A DNA stretch of 64,000 nt from Thelephora terrestris (Eukaryota > Basidiomycota > Agaricomycetes > Thelephorales > Thelephoraceae): contig WIUZ02000018.1 of NCBI GenBank assembly GCA_015956445.1, positions 124,001-188,000 of the forward strand. The letters run 5' to 3'. Shown in pieces: positions 22,864-34,585 of this stretch. How positions within the stretch are numbered: position 1 is the first letter of the stretch; each line of letters begins with the position of its first letter. A model generated the notes under the pieces. The model did no database searches. It was given only the letters and a program-made list of their open reading frames with translations, and was not told where the DNA came from. The position numbers and the translations under genes were made by a program.

Positions 22864-23601
22864 GGCAACGTTTCAACGGGATGAGCGCAAGAGAAAGTAA
22901 GTTGGAGGCTCTCGGAGCCCAGAGCGCTGGCGAGCGATTCGAGAAAGGAGGTAGAAAGAGGGTAGACAAGAAAAACTGGGGATAGAGCTGATCAGCTGTT
23001 CCGCGACAAATTGGGAGAAAAAAGTACCGATGACCAACCGCGTGATGGTACCGTCCGAAATTGACGGGGAATCCACAGCCGACGGAGAACTAACGGACGT
23101 TGGCTGTCGGTTGTCGGGGGCCGAGTGAGGGGAGGGAGAACGAGAAAGAGACGACGCGGGCGACCTCGAAGGTTACAAGGCTCCTTTTCGGATACCTCCG
23201 TTCACATGTGTTGGGTCTGACAGCCCCAGCCCCCAATCCTCATACGGTCTTGCGCAGGCCTCTGTCACCGCCCAGGGGATTGCACGCAGCTGACAGCCTC
23301 TGATAGCCCTCCATGCAGCGACGGGTACAATACCGGCAAAATTGTAGGTTCAATATAATGCCTAACGTGATCCAGATCATGAAAATCCGGTAGGTATCGG
23401 AAATAGGATATTATGGCTAATGTACATCTGATTAACCTTGGCTGTAGTCTACAACTAGTAACAGAATGGAACATGCGGAACATGAGAAACGACAATATGT
23501 ACAATGCGCAAAAGGTCGAAGTGCAGGTGGCAGAGAAGCAGATAAGGGGGGAATAACACTTTGACGTGGATATATGAGAGAAGTAAATCAAAAAGTGACA
23601 A
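22864..23601. other. Promoter side of the G-alpha gene
   Basis: No gene. Contains the 5' flank of the G-alpha gene and the 3' flank of the next minus-strand gene; purine-rich patches near 22890-23040 and 23120-23160. Confidence 0.5.
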
Positions 23602-24914
23602 TCATGGATGGTGCGTTCCTGGTGATACGTTGATGCTGCTGACGCCTTTCAGTAATCCAGTACCAGCGGCCTTTGTGAAAGAAACGCCAGTAGACCAGAG
23701 CTTGGACTTTTTCGGTGACGGCCTTGTCTCGCGAGTTATCGACGGTCCAAGAATAGATTCCGATTGCAAGTAGGCTTTATCGTGGGACGCCCCCCTTCCC
23801 ACGGAAAATGATACGTTCTTTGGGGGAAGGGGGGCACTGAATGACTTTGAGATCGGCGAGGGCGGAGGGGGTGACGTTAAACGGTTCGATTTGTTAGGGG
23901 TAGGGATCCGCGTGCGCTGAGTGATGGATTCCCTCGAACTGGAAGGTGAATTCTTTAGATTCGTGGCATGAAGAGATGACGAAGATCCGGTGGGACTGGG
24001 AATGGGGGAAGAGCTCGGAGAACGCTTAGGAAGGGGGAACAGTTGGTCTTCGTCCTCCTCGGGTACACGGGTTTTAACACACCCTGTAGTGCTGAGGGAA
24101 GTTGGAACTGACGAGTCGGAGGCATGTCTACGTTCCGTGTCCGGTGGTAAATCGATCGGATTGTTCGGGTCGACGACGACGGAAGAACCTTTCCGCTTAT
24201 CCACCTCATCCACCTTGATCGTAACGGACGGTGTATAGCCGAAGGAATGAGAATGAGCAGAATCAAGTGACCCATGGCGTTGGTGGACGGCTAGTCGGGT
24301 ATCGGAGCTTAAGCTTCTAAGCCGCCTGGCACCTCTCGTGAACTTCTCCTTCCACTGTTCTCCCTCTTTCTGGGATTCTTCCCAGATGGTTTCGCAATCC
24401 GGACAGCAGGATCGTAAAGGTATCGTGACAACATCGGCCCGGGATGAGGTCGGGAGAGAAGACCGACGTCTTGGCATCGATGGGCGATTGAATCCAGATG
24501 TTGGTGAGGATGGGGTGGGAGATGAAGGACCGTCATGCTTTACTATACAAGGGACCAATGGGGAATCATCCCTAGCCGGTGAAGGCGAACTCCTCCTGTG
24601 CCTGGAACATACGGAAGAAACAGACACGATCCAACCTCTCTGTAAGATACGGCCAACGGGACAACATATTCGAGTACCCACCTGTGTCCAACACCCCTCC
24701 CGCCGAACCTCTCCTCGATGATTCGCGCACGAGGGTCAGCCTCGACCTCTGGAGACTTCTTCAACAACGGTAACGTGAACGATTTCCCCAGCTTGCGAAT
24801 CAACGATTCGGCTGGCGGCTCTGGAATCAACACGCATTCAGTCTCGAAGCGTACTGCCCTGGAGTCAGTGGCCATCGTCGAGGACGAAGGGTAGACAGTC
24901 GTGGTTAAAGACAT
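23602..24914 (-). CDS. Unrecognised Ser/Pro-rich protein with a Cys-x2-Cys motif
   Basis: Two exons (24914-24682 and 24637-23602) join in phase through a 44-bp intron and give 422 residues, or 409 if the second Met (24875, MATDSRAVRFETE) is the start. The N-terminal ~80 residues look ordered (VLIPEPPAESLIRKLGKSFT). A central block, SCCPDCETIWEESQKEGEQW followed by KEKFTRGARRLRSL, is the most conserved-looking part: one CxxC and an amphipathic helix. The rest is long, disordered, rich in S, P, T and basic residues, with proline-directed phosphorylation-like sites, ending LLKGVSSINVSPGTHHP. I do not recognise the family. It lies ~740 bp upstream of the G-alpha start on the same strand. The coherent frame and clean splice make a real gene likely. 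Confidence 0.6.
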
Positions 24915-25347
24915 GGTGCGAACATGAGAGCCTCGGCGGAACCCACCTGAGTGTATATGAGGGCAGGTGATGGTCCAGGAATGGAAAGTCATGCCTTATA
25001 GGGACATCGCACCACTTCAAGTTCCACCGATCAGGTCCTTGTGAATTTCAAATTCGACACTGACAGCCTCTTCGGTTGTTGTGGCGGCACGTTCGATCTC
25101 AGCTTTCTCGTTTCTATGTGCAGCTCAAAGCCTGATGAAGATATCAGGGTTCACCAGACCTCTTATATACACTATAGCTTGAGTCTAGCGAGAGATGAAA
25201 AGCTTCGGGGGCGCCCATAAAGAGCCTCGCGCACTTGTACGGAAAAACGATACACACAATGGCAGTTCAACTCCATGTTTCTGATCGACAGGTCTATTTC
25301 TCAAGATCAGACCACATTCATACGGGAAAGACAACAGAGAACTTCGG
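24915..25347. other. 5' flank of the Ser/Pro-rich gene
   Basis: No gene seen; probable promoter of the minus-strand gene ending at 24914. Confidence 0.4.
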
Positions 25348-26376
25348 TACTATCGATCACGTAGAGCCCGGACACCCCAAAAGGGGTGTTCGTAGATTAA
25401 TTATGGGGGGCCACACACTCCACCTTGACCCTTGAAAATTTCAAAACCCAATGAAAATACCTTAAGCTACCTATGGTAAAATCCACGGCTCAGTGGAAGA
25501 AAGGGGTCTGGAGTTATTCACCTCTCAAGTCAAAACGAGAGTTCGGACACTCGTGTGACGGATTCTGGCTGGGAGGTAACGCACGGTCACACGGATCAGC
25601 GAATGCCGCGTTCAAACTCAGCAGCTGCCAGTCAGGAAAATAAACCGGATTTTCGTACGAGAGGGCGACCGGACGCCCTCCTTTGTTCGATTCCCATCAA
25701 TTCCTAGATCGGATGTATTAGCTGTGGGTGGGGTGCAAGCGCATTAAGATGTGTGGGTACAACTAACGAATCACGCTATGAACCTGTAGTTAATTAGGGA
25801 GAGAACTACCACAAAAGTATCACCTGTAGGTCAACCGTGAGGGGGGTATGAGTAGGAGGACGGGACGTTGCAGCCAAACAGGATTGATGGCTGGACTGTC
25901 AGACCTGTCAGGCGTCCGGTCGTGTGTGGACTTTCCGATCGGACGAGAAAACTAAACCCTCGCCAGCGGAGCTTGAATAATCCTTCCCAAAGAGGGTGTC
26001 CGGACAGCCTTTTGTCACGCCCAAACCGTCTCCTCCTTTGCCACCTTGGATATGCCCCCTAACCAGATAGAACTCTCCGGAAATTTGGATTTCTGGCGGA
26101 CAACTTGCAATACTAATTGTTTCCCAAGTTTCAAGTGCTCCGTAAGGGTGTAGAATTAATCCGGTCAGATTCTGTATCAAAACTTGTGGATTTTGAGACA
26201 TATTGATCCCACGAGCCCCAAGCACATAAAATAAAATAAATCTGACTTGATACATCTCAAGCCTACGTATACTACTACACTGGTGAATATTTTCAGCAAG
26301 GCAGGATAGGTTTTGCATGAGATATGACCGGGTGTCCGAACTCTCGACGCGTCCGAACACTACGTGATCGATAGTA
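25348..26376. mobile_element. TA-flanked terminal-inverted-repeat element (MITE-like, ~1.03 kb)
   Basis: The left end TACTATCGATCACGTAG (25348-25364) is repeated as its exact reverse complement at 26360-26376. Counting the outer TA as target duplication, the inverted repeat is CTATCGATCACGTAG and continues imperfectly (left AGCCCGGACA, right TGTTCGGACG read inward). Sub-terminal copies of a TTCGGACA/TGTCCGAA motif occur inside (for example GAGAGTTCGGACAC at ~25541 and its complement at ~26333). A TA duplication with subterminal repeats is typical of Tc1/mariner- or pogo/Fot1-related non-autonomous elements. No transposase frame is present; a 150-codon minus frame (25908-26360) has no recognisable motif. 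Confidence 0.6.
25372..25389. repeat. Short perfect hairpin inside the left end of the TIR element
   Basis: ACACCCC, four A, GGGGTGT: a 7-bp perfect stem just inside the left terminal repeat, with no counterpart at the right end. Confidence 0.5.
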
Positions 26377-27942
26377 CATCTTGCCGTCGCGAGGCCATTT
26401 ACTTGTTGCCCTAACTGGCGAAATTCAGTGTGAACCGTGCTTTAGAACAAAAGTCTCCGCCTGTGCGCGCACGGAAAACCGATGGGTGGTCTGCGCGGCC
26501 CCCCTACCCGCAAACCGCTATGTTGCGCGACGATACGGACCTGATCGGAGTTCGAGGTGGCGGATACCGCGGCCTCGAGGCTCGAGGCGGGACGGGAGAA
26601 AAATCATATAAGCCGTCAGCGTGATCATCCTCATCTTCGGAGCCAAGGCAATGATCGAACCAATCATCCCATCGGATGTCGTAAAAATTTGTCGTTCTCT
26701 TTTAACGGAAATGGCTTCACCTTTCAGCCAAGTACACAAAACAAGGCAAGTGTGGCGAATCACCGCGGGTGCTCCTGGAGCTGGCCACAAGTTTCTTTTA
26801 AAGCGTACATACCCCGCCTAACAAGCAGTGTAGGACCATCGATCCTGTGAAAACTGATGAGGAAAGTCTCATCTGGAGCGTTCCCGGAAACACCGATCCT
26901 ATGTCGGCATGCCGCTCAAGGGGCAATGTGATAGCTTGTTGAGAACCGCAACTCGACAGTGCGGCAGGGTGCGGGAGAAAAGTCCTCTCCAAAGGTAATA
27001 ATGGAACCAAACGGGTTGTGGGATGCTGAAAGAAGGTTGCACAGGTGGGCCGGGATGCGGAACCACACATCAAGTGGCGTAACAAGGCGAGTCACCTGGG
27101 GAAGAGAATTTCTCTGAAAGACAAGGCATTGAGGCAACGGCGAGGAGATTGGGGGAGACCCAAGGATGCGCAGCGCCCCACTTCCCCTCGGCGGGTACGA
27201 TGGGTGTAAACCGGGTATATGCGGGCCGATCTCCTACAAACACACTCTGGAATGGTCTTATTGTGTCCGTGCCTGGAAGAACATCGATGGACATCTGTGT
27301 ATTGGTTTAGCCCCGCATAAATGAAGACGAAACATACAAACAAGGGGGCTTATGTCGGATGAATGTTAGGCGAAGCTAGAAGCCACACCAAGCCAAGATC
27401 GGCCATCAACACACACTCGCCAGGATTAAATGGGATCAATCGCGGTCCAAGCATGCGTCCGTGAAGCATGGAGAAAGAGCAAAAGGATGCATCTTTGGAG
27501 AACTGGCAAGATCACTGACACCCCAGCTCGGGCGATGAACCTCCGACGAGAGAACCCTGGGGGTCATGCTTTGATATATCATAACTCACGTCCCTGGAAA
27601 CGGGATTGGAGGCGTCAGGGTCGACACGCGGGAGGTACACTTGCCGATGATGAGCACTTGAGTGATTGCTGATAAGTCACTGCGTGTGACAGAATAAATC
27701 TGAGGGTCCGATTACATTGCGAGGCCGATAGCAAGGCCTGGGGCGAAGGCAACAAATCGATGCATCACAGTGCTCCCTGAAGATGATTGGGCAGGCATGA
27801 ATAGAGCCGGGTGAGAGATCAGGTCGGACCCGTTCGACGGACGCTTTGGCTCAACAATCACAAGGTTGCACAGTTTCGTTTCAATGGATTAAGCACGTTG
27901 AGCGTTGGATACTACGAGATGGGGCAGACGTGAGACATCAGA

Positions 27943-28262
27943 TTATACAATGGAACGAGCATTGAGCGCCTGGCGGACGCCACAGGCAGGATCCATGACT
28001 TGAATCTCAATATCGTGGCGGAAACTGAGATGGACCTTTGTCGGAAACATAGAGCCACGCATTTGCGCCACCCAGCGGGACGAAAATAGGCCGGAATCCA
28101 GAACAGAGAGGATGGTCGCGGTGAGTGTATCGAAGAGAAAGCAATCGGGATTTCCCGAGCACGCATCACGCATCATAATCTTCCCTCCCATCCTGCGGAA
28201 AATGGTGTTGAACGGCGTACAGCCCTTCACAACACAATCGAGTTCTGTCTGCCACCATTTCG
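27943..28262 (-). pseudogene. Possible decayed coding fragment, unrecognised
   Basis: A continuous minus frame of ~106 codons reads TELDCVVKGCTPFNTIFRRM, later GSMFPTKVHLSFRHDIEIQV and ends ALNARSIV. Residue composition looks protein-like, with alternating hydrophobic and charged positions, but no family is recognisable and no start, splice sites or companion exons were found. It could equally be a chance frame. Confidence 0.2.
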
Positions 28263-29140
28263 GTCGTTCTCGGTCGTTCGTAGCCTGCTGTGATTTACAT
28301 CAACGGCTCCCAGATCCCGGCATTCTCGGTGAGTGTGTGTGCACAGGTTTCCCACCTCCCACACGCCTGTTGATGGATATATGCGTTCTGGATCTCACTG
28401 GTGATGGGTTTGCGGCCGGATCTTGAAACTTGAGGCCCCCGGTTTGGCTACTGGCCCTAGCAAATAGATAGAGCGATGAGCCCACATGGTGTGTTTGTAT
28501 GGGGATGTCCGCGCAGCTGAAGGCAACACGTTTTCTGAACGCAATCAACTCATCTGCATAAACTCCTCAGCGGTGCAGACCCTAACTACATTTGCATCTC
28601 ACTGCTTTGCCTATCTACTTCCAGAGCAATCCTTGTCGGTTCCTGTGATGTGACTCGCACCAAAAACCGGTGTTTCTGGGGGGCCGCCTTCGGACAAGTC
28701 GCCGTGCCCAAGGACCGGAGAACTCTGCTAGCTTCCTCCGTGTCGCCTGCTGTAACTCACTGCCTTCTCTTCTGATGTTAGTGTCGTTCGGCCCCAGCGT
28801 CGTGCATCTTTCATATCCTCAGTCAAGGTAACGAAGGCTTCTAGTGTCGCGCGGCAGCCCTTGGAAACTTTGTAAACGATCAGTGACCCACTGCCAGAAC
28901 GTTTTCATTCTCCTGCCCACACCACAGGCGACATTGATTTGACGGTGTTCCGCACAGGTGTTGTGGGCGGGAGCGCAGCCATTCTTACGTTTGGTAGCCC
29001 GCTAGCGTGCTTATCGCTTCGAAACATCCAAACGCCAGAGTGGGACCGCGAGAAGGTGCCTTCTCTTTGCTATCTTCGGAACATATAAACCAACATACCG
29101 TATTTCACCCACCCTTAACCTCCAGATTTGGGTCCAATTG

Positions 29141-29507
29141 CTACGCCGGCAAACTGGATCTAGCTTCCGGCAGTGGCACCAAGTTTCCATTCGCGTTTTT
29201 CATCTTTTGAGACCTCAGTTCCCTGTTGTGAAGACAGATCACAGGCGGAGTTTTCTCCAGCTCATAGTGAACGTTTGCTATCACCGCCAGGGTGCGGATG
29301 AAAGCTTTCTCGGGGATACTCAGACCCTTCTTTTCCGACGCCCTCAAAAACCTCGTTCCATTCTTCCGTGCGCCCCGGCAATTTCTGGCCGGAAAGTGAA
29401 CGTCGTGAAGGGGAAAAGGCCGTCGTTGCTGTCGTACTGAAACAGTGCTTCGCTGACGGCAGTTCGAAACCTTGCCCCACTTGACATCCACGCCTGTCTT
29501 GACTCAA
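29141..29507 (-). pseudogene. Possible frameshifted coding relic, unrecognised
   Basis: Two overlapping minus frames each look coding over part of their length. One reads AVSEALFQYDSNDGLFPFTT then FTFRPEIAGAHGRMERG and stops. The next, in another frame, reads GLSIPEKAFIRTLAVIANVH then YELEKTPPVICLHNRELR. Joined by a frameshift they would form one ~100-residue segment. No family recognised and no intron of normal size explains the switch. Confidence 0.2.
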
Positions 29508-31592
29508 GTTCCAAGTGGGTCTAAACGATCGCGGACTTACGGTATCGATTGACTCACGCGGACGAGAGCTGCCGTGAGTGTACTTACATGCTTGGAAAAA
29601 TCAGCTTTCCAAGTCTCGAATAGTTTTTCATACTTCTGAACGGGGTTGTGGTGAGATATCGCCGCGTACATCGGACATAAGCATCAGCACCCAGTCCTGA
29701 CAACAGTGAGCGGATAACTGCAAGGGTCAAAATATTTCCAAAGGGAGCCAGTAACCGAATTTCCCGCCACCCACCACCACCGGTAGAGCGGGTGGAGTCC
29801 CGACAGTCTTTAATGTTTCCATTGAGAGGCAAGGAATGTCCTTGACCAGTCGACTAAGACAGCCCGATCGTCACCCCGCTACTTACTGGTGGACGTCCGG
29901 TCAGCCACAAGATAAATGACACCCACACAAACTCTCTCTCCCACGTCAATCTCGCGTTCGGACCGAAGCCAATACTGGATGGCCATACACAAGAACTAAT
30001 CCAAGGCCCCACTATGAAGGAACTCTATGACTCTCGAACTGCCATCCTAAGTCTTCTCCGCTAGTCACCACCCGGAATACTCGGATCGATTGACGATTAA
30101 GGGTTCTGCTCGTTCTTTACGGACTCTGTCTAGCCCCGTTCTCACACTGTTTTCACCAATTGACTCCAGGATGCGTCTGGTTCGTACGTTCCGAGACCGG
30201 AGATGGTACGCGCTGGGCCGTCTCTTTGTGGCGCCTAGCTAGAGGGGATTGACTTGGTCTTCTAGAGGGTCCGATTGGCCGTGTTCCTCTGTGAGGCCTA
30301 GCATGCATCAACGTCAATGTCTAACACCCTGCAGCGTCCGGAAGCACCTACCGAGCACGCCGATTTCCTTTCTAACTATGACCTCCTAGCACCGAACTAG
30401 ATCGACGCGACAGATCCTGGGATGGGCGGATACAGTTTCCAACTTACTGAAATGCACTGGGAGACTGTGCACAACGGGGGGCAAAGAGGATTCCTGTGAT
30501 CCAATGGCAATCACGAGAGAGTTTTTCCATTATTTTTGGTTTGCTCTATACCCCCCCCTTCGTGAGCGGCACCCATTCATGAGCCAAGGATAGACAAACT
30601 CCATCCTATCAAATTCGTAGCAACCAGCTGGGCCACCGTCGGGCTTTCCGACCCCAGCGAAATACGTCAGACCATTCTCAAATCGTTCAGACGCTCAATT
30701 TACGAGGAGCTTCCCGCGTCAATCTGCCTCACGGGGTCTGTGATGTCTGGTGGTCCTTTGGAATTTCGCTAGTCAGAACTCCCCAAGGTTCAGGCCCGAA
30801 CGGTAATTGGTCAACCTTCTTATGCGCCCTATCTCGTAGGAACGCACGGTGACATTAAAAACCTAGATCCCATTATCGTGACCTTTACTGGATCCACTTA
30901 ACGCGCGCTTACGCCTTTCGCCCGTCCGTCCGACCGGTGATGATCAACGTCCGAAGGGTGAGTGAAATTACGAATAAGGAACTGACAAAAAGGCCCCCTC
31001 CCTCATTAAAACAGCATGACGCCCGCATCGTGTTCTGCTAGTTACGGACCGTCCCGGTGAAAGGAGGCATTTTCACCCGCCGCCGATCCGTTCAACCTTC
31101 AAAATCCTTTTTCGTCCGCGTGTTGCGCGTTCGAGTTGCGCACCCTTTTCGGGGGCAATCATCACCACGCCAGGCCCCCTTCGCTTCGCTGACGCCTGCG
31201 GTGCCGCAATGGCGGTGCAGCGTCTTCCTTTGGGTTGAAGCACTGTGCATAAAAGTACATTGATCCCACCCCACTCTTTGGGCCATTTATACGGAACAAC
31301 TCGTGGCGTACGTAGGAAGGGGGTATTTCTGAGCCGAAAAGAAAAAATAATCTTCGATCGCTGTCACCCGGCACACACATCCAGAACTAAGCATTGCAGA
31401 TCCCCAGGACAATCCATCACATACAACACCACGTCAAACTCCACACACTACCACGGGCATCATCATTCTATCGGTAAGTACTTATCGATTCATCATTCAT
31501 ACTTATTTTCACCTCAAAATATCACAGTTTCCTGGTTATCTTTTTCCGCGATCGAAGCTTCGGTCAACTTCTGCCATTCATAAATGTCGCGC

Positions 31593-31610
31593 GGGGGGAG
31601 ACCTCCCCCC
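31593..31610. repeat. GC hairpin
   Basis: GGGGGGAG, AC, CTCCCCCC: an 8-bp perfect stem with a two-base loop, in non-coding DNA. Confidence 0.5.
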
Positions 31611-33213
31611 CCCCATCATTCAGTATGGTGCAACTCCGAACCTGTACACCAGTGCTAAGCCACATATATGTATCAGGGTAAACTTATCGTGGGTAAGTTG
31701 CTGCTTACTATAGTCGACTGGCAGACGCTCGTGAATAGATACCGGATGCTCCGGGCTGGCCGGTAGGACGGGGGGCTCTCTGTCCCGCTCCCCCTCGGAT
31801 ACTTATCTGTGTTTCATGTGGTCATTCAGAATAAGGAATCAAGAGCCAACGACCACGACCGCAGTTTGTTCGGTCATAAACTGAACTTTACCCCCGGCCT
31901 GCCAAAAGGCCAACCCGCTTTATTCGCTGCTAACGGAAGGACCTCGGCGAGGCGTTTGCACCGGACGACCATTACCGGTTGATGCATCAACCCCAGGTCA
32001 AGAATGGAACCCGACAACGGAGCGAAATACCTACGGGTACAAAAAAACAAAGAAAACGCAAGGGTGGTGATGGAGGCAACTAAGCAACTCACTCAAATGC
32101 GCGCCGACCATTTTGACCGCCCACGCTAACGGGCGCAGCTACGGACGAGACGTGGAGGCAAGGAAGCGAAAGGATGGTGACCGTTAGTTGTTTCCTTCCC
32201 TCGCATCGGGGGGGAAGAACCCCAAAGCCTGACGCAAAGGACGCTCCGAAACCGGTACAGCGCAGGCGCCACTATACACCACGCGTAGGCATACGAAATA
32301 GATAAAAAAAACCAAAATGAGGTACCTTCTATGGGTCAATTCTTGTGTGAGCTTTGACCGAGCGGGCATTAAGCCTCTCTCGTACTTAGTCGACGGTAGA
32401 AAATATCATGAGCAACGCGCACAAAGACCCCCCGTGGACTATGAAACCATTCCGTTTCTGGGGTTCACCCCTTCTGCAACCCATAAAAACCGAAAGGACA
32501 TGAAAAAACTTTGAAATAATGGCATCGGAAACGTGTAACGAGCCCCCCCGATGCCCCGTGCGTGAACGGGTCGTCCTCCAAAGCCCATACCACACATCGT
32601 TTTATTAAGTCTGAACGCCGGGGCTTTACACGTACAGGCCCCCCATGACAATCGTTTTGAAACCCCACCTCGTGGTACGCCAAAGCCCCATAGCACAAAC
32701 GACGTTTTCGCAGAAGCCCCAAGACCCTTTGCCCACATGGTGCAATGCAAGAGAGTATATGATTTCTATGCGACCGAAAAACAAAATAATTCGAGCACGC
32801 CTACAAACGCCAACCTGTGGTGCACGCAAGCCTCGTGGGAGTGGGGTAACTCAAGGGTAACTGGTCAAACGGTCAACACATCCAAGAACAAAAATTCCGT
32901 ACGTCATATTTCTCAGCTGGTGATATTACCGTCTCCGTGTGGGGGATAAAAAAGGGAGGGTGAGACAGAAGTGATAGTAAGAGGGGGTGGGAGGAGGGAG
33001 GGAGGGGAAATGTCTCTGAGTCCGTGCGGCGAGTGCTTGCGTATCTACGCTAACGGTGGAAAAAAGTATGGAGAAAGAACCGAGAAGCCTTTCAGAGAGA
33101 TGAAGATGGAAGATGATAGTATAGACGACAAACAAGGAGGGTTACACTGATCGGAGCGAACGCGAACATCGGAGGTTAGCCGCGTGTGGGGTAGGGGGGG
33201 AAAACCAGGGCGA

Positions 33214-34585
33214 CTAATACCCTTGTGGAGGGTAGCCACGTCCGCCACCGTACGCGCTCTCGTGGTATTGGCTGCCGTCCTCTTCGTGATAGTCGGCTGC
33301 CAGCGAAGCGTCTTTCACTTCCCACACGGCGGCCTTGGATCCGACAGAGAATTCCAGATCTTCCCGCTGTTAACGCACCAAAGATAAACCGTCAGCGTTT
33401 GTCCCCCAGACGTAACAGGAAAAGCGTAGGTGTCCCAAGCTGATGGAATTACGTACGGTGATGCTGTCCCAGTATTTGTAGACCATCATGACGCTCAAGA
33501 GGATGCAAAGCGTGAAGAAAAAGAGGCCATCGATATAGTGTTTGATGGCGTTGCAGATCGTCACGCTGAACGCGAACATGATCACTTGAGCGATTGTGAA
33601 AAACGCGGTTCCGAACACGATATCTCCGACGGGCCAACGGTCTTCGAGCGTTCGGAACACGAGGAGTAGCTGGGACACGATATAAACCACGGTGCAGACC
33701 AGTGGCCACAAGATGTAAATGATCCACAGGGCGATGGGTTTCGCAAAGCTAAATCCAACGAACCCTTTGAAGGTGGCGATGGCGACGAAAAAGCTGGCGC
33801 CGAATACCGCTAGGCAGGAGATCCGCAGGAACTAGGGTGACGAAAGAAAAACGGGCTACGTGAATCGGGGGCTCAAATTCACAGGTATGACGCAGGCGCA
33901 TACCCATAACGATAAAGGCGTCCCGTCCTCTGCAAACTGGAACCCAACAAAACCATTGATCAGCAGACAGGCGTAAGTCGCCGCCACGAACCCGGTATAG
34001 ATCGCGGCGAACCACTGGCGAAAAAAGAAGGGGGTGAAACATTTAGCATCATGTGGTGTGTTGTCAGATAAAACCACGAGGCCCGCGCACCGGATAGCTG
34101 ACATGCGCTGAGGGTATAACCCCGGAATCCAGGAAGAACGCGAGCAGCTCGATGAATGCGTACATGTAAAAGAACATGACGATTTCTTTCCGCCCTGTAT
34201 ACGCCTCACGGTGAGTCGAAGCCACATCTAGACCGTTCCGGGAACGCAACGCACCGATTGCAGTGTACTTGCTTCTAATGTGCAGAATCATGATTATAGT
34301 CATGAGAACGGCGACTATATGAACGAAACATGTTGCTGTATAATCCCAAAACGAAGCGTCAAAGCAAAGATATCGTTATTTCCAGTCCTCATCCACGAAA
34401 GCAACGAGGGGGGAAATAGATCGAAAAAAAAAGTACTCGCATGGTTGGAAGAACAATCGTCCCGATATCTCAACGTTCCTGCTGTAACATGAAGGCTCAA
34501 TCCCATGAGTGGATCCTATGAGCGGGCATATAACGAGTGCGGCCGTTTGGCAAATTCCGTCGAAAGACCCAAACTGGATCGACAT
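33214..34585 (-). CDS. CHS7: Chitin synthase export chaperone
   Basis: Start at 34585 ([20 protein letters not shown]). Six exons assemble into a ~300-residue multi-pass membrane protein. Signature blocks: [13 protein letters not shown], then [20 protein letters not shown] and [93 protein letters not shown], and a cytosolic tail [17 protein letters not shown]. About seven hydrophobic segments are visible, as in yeast Chs7. The protein is an ER resident needed for folding and ER exit of chitin synthase. The first intron (34440-34336) only gives the conserved FQP-x-TxFVHI join if the donor is GC (T/GCGAGTA) with an ordinary ACAG acceptor; the nearest GT, three bases downstream, breaks the frame. 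The remaining introns are GT-AG. Confidence 0.92.

Larger units (their letters stand above)
26377..33213. other. Long gene-poor region
   Basis: About 6.8 kb with no gene I can support. It is not especially AT-rich and shows no long repeats by eye. Two minus-strand pieces have coding-like texture and are listed separately (27943-28262 and 29141-29507). A near-perfect GC hairpin lies at 31593-31610. An imperfect direct repeat of CCAAAGCCC(C)ATA...CACA occurs near 32577 and 32681. Confidence 0.5.

Noticed and set aside
25681-25710. tRNA gene (GTTCGATTCC-like T-loop)
   Set aside because: No A box or foldable cloverleaf around it. I found no tRNA, rRNA or CRISPR-like array anywhere in the window.
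25908-26360. Transposase frame inside the TIR element
   Set aside because: 150 codons without DDE or helix-turn-helix signatures, and the frame reaches into the terminal repeat region; more likely chance.
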